A stretch of DNA of 9,331 nucleotides, taken from the NCBI GenBank assembly GCA_008671285.1, contig RPYR01000221.1, positions 1 to 9,331 of the forward strand, read 5' to 3'. The stretch's first letter is position 1. Each line of letters begins with the position of its first letter. This document shows positions 6,662 to 9,331 of the stretch, piece by piece. The notes under the pieces were generated by a model that searched no databases, had not been told where the DNA came from, and was given only the letters and a program-made list of their open reading frames with translations. A program made the position numbers and the translations under genes. This DNA comes from Collinsella aerofaciens (GTDB lineage Bacteria > Actinomycetota > Coriobacteriia > Coriobacteriales > Coriobacteriaceae).

Positions 6662-7639
6662 ATGCCAAGTGCTCAGGAGCTACAACAGCAATTTGGTGAA
6701 TATCGAGGCGCTATGCCCCGTCCATCGGATTTCGATCTCTTTTGGAAGGACCGCATGGCCGAGGCCGACGCCGTCGAGCTCGACTATGCGATTGAGGCGG
6801 CTTCGGTTGCGGATTCCGCGACCTGTCGGTTTTTCGACCTCTGGTATACCGGCATGTGCGGTGCACGCCTGCATGCCAAGTATCTCCAGCCGGTTTCGGA
6901 CGAGCCCGTGCCGCTGGTGCTACAGTTCCACGGCTATCCGGGTGCAAGCCGCAGCTGGTTCGAGCAGGCGTCGTTTGCGGGCATGGGCATGGCACTCATC
7001 GCTCTCGATTGTCCTGGCCAGGGTGGCCCCTCCGAGGATATTGGTGGATTTGAAGGCACGACGGTTGCTGGGCATATCGTCGCCGGTATCGACGGCGACC
7101 CGGCCAATCTTTACTATGTCCGCTTGCACCAGGATATCCGCATTCTGTGCCGTATTGTTCGCGAGCTCGAGGGCATCGATCTTTCCCGCGTATTTGTGAA
7201 CGGCGCATCGCAGGGCGGCGGTTTGGGCATTGCGACCTGCGCGCTTAATAGTGAGCTTATCAATCGCGCTGCCATCCTCTATCCCTTCCTGTCGGATTTC
7301 CGCCTTGTTTGGGATCTGGATGCCGACGATATCGCTTATGAAGGCCTGCGTTATTGGTCGCGTTGGTTTGACGAGGACTCGACTCGTATTGAGGAGGCCT
7401 ATGCCAAACTGGCGTACTTCGATTCCAAGAACTTTGCCCCCATGGTCAAATGCCCCGTGCTGTTTGGCACGGGCACAGCCGATATCGTCTGTCCGCCGGC
7501 GACGCAGTTTGCGGTCTACAACAATCTGGCCTGTGAGAAGCGACGCGAGTTCTTTGAGGGCTTTGGCCACGAGGAGATTCAGGACTTTGACGATCTGATC
7601 ATTCCGTTTTTCTGCGAGGGAGGGGAGGCTCATGTCTAA
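6662..7639 (+). CDS. CE7 family acetyl esterase (acetyl-xylan esterase / cephalosporin-C deacetylase-like)
   Basis: This 325-residue alpha/beta hydrolase should remove O-acetyl groups from sugars; with no signal peptide it acts in the cytoplasm, on imported substrate. Family landmarks occur in order: the N-terminal PRPSDFDLFWKDRM, the oxyanion region QFHGYPG, DCPGQGG at 116-122, the nucleophile elbow GASQGG with Ser183, the acid Asp274 (GTADIVCPP) and His303 (GFGHEE). Thus the triad is complete. The RGQ motif of the family reads PGQ here (Pro118 in place of Arg), so it is a divergent member. ATG 6662 gives the usual CE7 N-terminus, but its ribosome site is poor: AAAGG (6642-6646) is 15 nt away, and an upstream TTG at 6647 is too close to it. 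The gene overlaps the next by 8 nt. CE7 enzymes act on acetylated xylo-oligosaccharides and other small acetyl esters; an Axe-type esterase is also found in the pneumococcal nan locus. Substrate is inferred from context. Confidence 0.85.
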   Translation: MPSAQELQQQFGEYRGAMPRPSDFDLFWKDRMAEADAVELDYAIEAASVADSATCRFFDLWYTGMCGARLHAKYLQPVSDEPVPLVLQFHGYPGASRSWFEQASFAGMGMALIALDCPGQGGPSEDIGGFEGTTVAGHIVAGIDGDPANLYYVRLHQDIRILCRIVRELEGIDLSRVFVNGASQGGGLGIATCALNSELINRAAILYPFLSDFRLVWDLDADDIAYEGLRYWSRWFDEDSTRIEEAYAKLAYFDSKNFAPMVKCPVLFGTGTADIVCPPATQFAVYNNLACEKRREFFEGFGHEEIQDFDDLIIPFFCEGGEAHV

Positions 7640-8483
7640 GTGCGAGAGCAATATCGACGAGCTGATCGTCCCCGGGCTCGCGGAGATGCCTGGAACGGTT
7701 TCGTCAAGGCTCGCAGAATATCGGGACTGGCGCGGTGATGTCCAAGCAGATGTTTCTGATTTAGAGACATGCGCTTCGAATCTTGAGATTCAAGGCCTGG
7801 CCATTACGGCGATTGACTTTGTTAACCCCTGCGCCCGTTACTCGGAGGTCTCCTTTGAGCTCGGTGACGATGCGATTCACGCTCGTTTGATCGAGCCTGT
7901 CGGTCGTGCCCGAGTGTCTGAGCGCGTGCCGCTGTGCCTGATGTTTCACGACATCGATCGACCCGTGCGTGGATGGCATCACATGACGAGATTTGCCGCC
8001 ATGGGGTATGCCGTTCTCGCGCTGGATGACGATGTTGCTGGTGCGGACGACATGCAGTGGGGGATTGCTGCGCCCGCTTTTGTCAAGCGCGTCCGTTGGG
8101 GCTGCGCGTTGGCGAAGGTCGCGCGCAATCTTGATGGCATGGATCCCGATCGCATTTTTGCATGGGGCGAGGGTCTTGGCGGCGGTGTCGCGCTGGCGGT
8201 TTCTGCTCTGGACGAGCGCGGACTTGCCTGCACGGCGGTTGCCAATCCAATTCCCGGTGGCCTCGAGGCTCTGTCGTCTCGGGTGCGCGGATCGGTGATC
8301 ATGGGCACGTCGCTCATGGATACCGTGAGCGACCCCAAGGGTCAGTTTGCCGTATTCAACGGTCTTGAGTGTGACCGGAGGCATATCATCTATGCCAAAT
8401 ACGCTCATGAGCGTATTAACGCGTTCGAAAACGAAGTCGTCGACTTCTTTAACCAAACGTTCTATCCGTGTTCTTTGGCCTAG
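7632..8483 (+). CDS. CE7-like esterase paralogue lacking the nucleophile (putative pseudoenzyme)
   Basis: This 283-residue protein resembles the preceding esterase but appears inactive. Its elbow reads GEGLGG (179-184) where the neighbour has GASQGG, so Gly181 replaces the catalytic Ser. Asp230 (LMDTV) and His259 (YAHERI) remain in register: the Asp-His spacing is 29 residues in both proteins. The stretch between nucleophile position and Asp is 49 residues instead of 91, so about 42 residues, including the Trp-rich WDLDADD...RYWSRWF part, are missing. The oxyanion loop (FHGYPG becomes FHDIDR) and PGQGG are also lost, while QFAVFNGLEC near the C-terminus is nearly identical to QFAVYNNLAC. The reading frame is intact and starts at ATG 7632 behind a purine-rich SD (7617-7628), overlapping the esterase gene by 8 nt, which argues for coupled synthesis. 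CE7 proteins form oligomers, so a role as partner or regulator of the active enzyme, or as a binding protein, is plausible. A changed catalytic mechanism cannot be excluded. Confidence 0.75.
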   Translation: MSKCESNIDELIVPGLAEMPGTVSSRLAEYRDWRGDVQADVSDLETCASNLEIQGLAITAIDFVNPCARYSEVSFELGDDAIHARLIEPVGRARVSERVPLCLMFHDIDRPVRGWHHMTRFAAMGYAVLALDDDVAGADDMQWGIAAPAFVKRVRWGCALAKVARNLDGMDPDRIFAWGEGLGGGVALAVSALDERGLACTAVANPIPGGLEALSSRVRGSVIMGTSLMDTVSDPKGQFAVFNGLECDRRHIIYAKYAHERINAFENEVVDFFNQTFYPCSLA

Positions 8484-8507
8484 ACGGCCTGGACACTGCC
8501 AACAAGA

Positions 8508-8530
8508 GTGAGCGGCATAGGGCCGCTCGC
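8508..8530 (+). terminator. GC stem-loop upstream of the aldolase gene
   Basis: GTGAGCGGC (8508-8516) pairs with GCCGCTCGC (8522-8530) as a 9-bp stem with one wobble and a 5-base loop. It lies 24 bases after the pseudoenzyme stop and 9 bases before the aldolase SD (AAGGAG 8540-8545). No T-run follows. Its closeness to the SD suggests an effect on mRNA stability or processing more than termination. Confidence 0.5.
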
Positions 8531-8551
8531 CAGACAGCTAAGGAGATTCTT

Positions 8552-9331
8552 GTGGCAACTCAGAAATTCACCGGCGTTATCCCTCCCGTCGTTGTTCCCG
8601 ATACCGAAGACCACCAGCTCGACGTTGCCTCCTTTGAGCGCAGCATCAACCGCATGATCGATGCCGGCGTCGAAGGTCTGTGCTTCTTGGAGTCTTCGGG
8701 CGAGGTCGTCTTCTCCACCGATGAGCGCCGTCGCCAGATTATCGCCGAGGCCGTTCGTATCGTCGACCACCGTGTGCCTGTTCTGGTCGGCATCATCGAT
8801 ACCGAGACCGAGCGCATGATTGAGCACGGCAAGGTCGCCCAGGAGCTGGGCGCCGATGCCCTCGTCGCCACCTGCCCGTTCTATGCCCTGCAGGGTATGA
8901 CCGAGGTCGAGGAGCACTTCCGCATCCTGCACGAGGAGCTCGACCTGCCCATCTTTGCCTATGACATTCCCGTCTGCGTTCACACCAAGCTCCCCTGGAA
9001 GCTCCTTGCCAAGCTCGGCGCCGAGGGCGTCCTTGCTGGCGTCAAGGATTCCTCGGGTGATGACATCTCGTTCCGCTACCTCGTTCAGGAGAACGAGAAG
9101 AACGGCCATCCGATGAGCATCCTCACCGGTCACGAGGTTGTTGTCGACGGCGCTTACCTCGGTGGCGCCGACGGTTCCGTCCCGGGTCTCGCCAACGTTG
9201 AGCCCGAGGGCTACGTGCGTCAGTGGAAGGCCGCTCAGGCTGGTGACTGGGCTACCGTCAAGGCCGAGCAGGCTCGTCGCAATGAGATCTCCCACATCTT
9301 GGATGTCACCTCGGGCGTCCAGGGCTATGCC
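8552..9331 (+). CDS. DapA/NanA superfamily class I aldolase (2-keto acid lyase), 3' end outside window
   Basis: The frame is open for 260 codons from GTG 8552 to the window edge; about 40 residues are probably missing. AAGGAG (8540-8545) lies 6 nt before the start. The TIM-barrel fold and Schiff-base chemistry are visible: pyruvate-carboxylate site SSGE (48-51), Tyr137 in YDIP, and Lys165 in GVKDSSGD, matching Tyr137 and Lys165 of E. coli sialate lyase NanA. The Arg that dihydrodipicolinate synthase uses to bind its aldehyde substrate (after YNxPSR) is absent (YDIPVCVHT), so lysine biosynthesis is unlikely. The residues that hold the sugar chain in NanA (Asp-Glu, then Ser) correspond here to His194-Glu195 and a GSVPG loop (208-212), so it may be a lyase for sialate or for another 2-keto-3-deoxy sugar acid. 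Glu47 replaces the small residue usual before the SSGE/STGE motif. As the last gene of the cluster seen, it probably splits the imported, deacetylated sugar acid into pyruvate and an aldehyde. Confidence 0.85.
   Translation, partial: MATQKFTGVIPPVVVPDTEDHQLDVASFERSINRMIDAGVEGLCFLESSGEVVFSTDERRRQIIAEAVRIVDHRVPVLVGIIDTETERMIEHGKVAQELGADALVATCPFYALQGMTEVEEHFRILHEELDLPIFAYDIPVCVHTKLPWKLLAKLGAEGVLAGVKDSSGDDISFRYLVQENEKNGHPMSILTGHEVVVDGAYLGGADGSVPGLANVEPEGYVRQWKAAQAGDWATVKAEQARRNEISHILDVTSGVQGYA

Noticed and set aside
4191..6668. Open reading frame of 825 codons on the minus strand
   Set aside because: It lies opposite the fusion and ATPase genes, whose motifs are unmistakable. Its translation is a low-complexity Gly/Leu/Asp/Val mix typical of the antisense of GC-biased codons, and it has no recognisable domain.
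8552..9331. dapA for lysine biosynthesis
   Set aside because: The substrate-binding Arg after the YNxP motif is missing and the gene sits with transport and deacetylation genes.

Overview
The window looks like chromosomal DNA of a high-GC Gram-positive bacterium, most likely a gut or mucosal actinomycete of the Coriobacteriia (Collinsella-like). This rests on strong GCC/CTG/GTC codon bias in the transport genes, SD-led GTG starts, a lipoprotein-type binding protein, and the wording of the UvrC remnant. The taxonomic call is inference from memory of such proteins, not a search.

Layout: positions 1-645 hold the 3' part of a uvrC reading frame broken by two in-frame TAG codons. Positions 646-1008 are a gene-free, AT-richer leader with candidate promoters and inverted repeats. 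From 1009 to the window end runs one co-directional + strand cluster of seven genes: an extracytoplasmic family 5 solute-binding lipoprotein, a DppB-type permease, a DppC-DppD fusion (permease and ATPase in one chain), a DppF-type ATPase, a CE7 (acetyl-xylan esterase / cephalosporin-C deacetylase) esterase, a shorter CE7-like paralogue that has lost its nucleophile, and a DapA/NanA-superfamily aldolase cut off by the window edge. Spacing is tight (3 nt, 0 nt, 8-nt overlap). The three longer internal gaps (155, 80 and 68 nt) each carry a GC-rich hairpin without a clear T-tract.

Working model (inference): the ABC transporter brings in an O-acetylated ligand, the CE7 enzyme removes acetyl groups in the cytoplasm, and the aldolase cleaves the resulting 2-keto acid sugar to pyruvate plus an aldehyde. 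The best precedent is sialic acid uptake by peptide-family ABC transporters (SatABCD of Haemophilus ducreyi, SiaEFGI of Corynebacterium glutamicum) and the presence of an Axe-type esterase in the pneumococcal nan locus. Against a simple sialate call, the aldolase keeps the Schiff-base machinery but not all residues that hold the sialate chain in E. coli NanA, and no nanE, nanK, nanR or sialidase lies in the window. An acetylated uronate-type or other 2-keto-3-deoxy acid substrate remains possible.

The most unusual points are the CE7 enzyme/pseudoenzyme tandem, the permease-ATPase fusion with a cysteine-free C-terminal tail, and the twice-interrupted uvrC remnant sitting next to the cluster.
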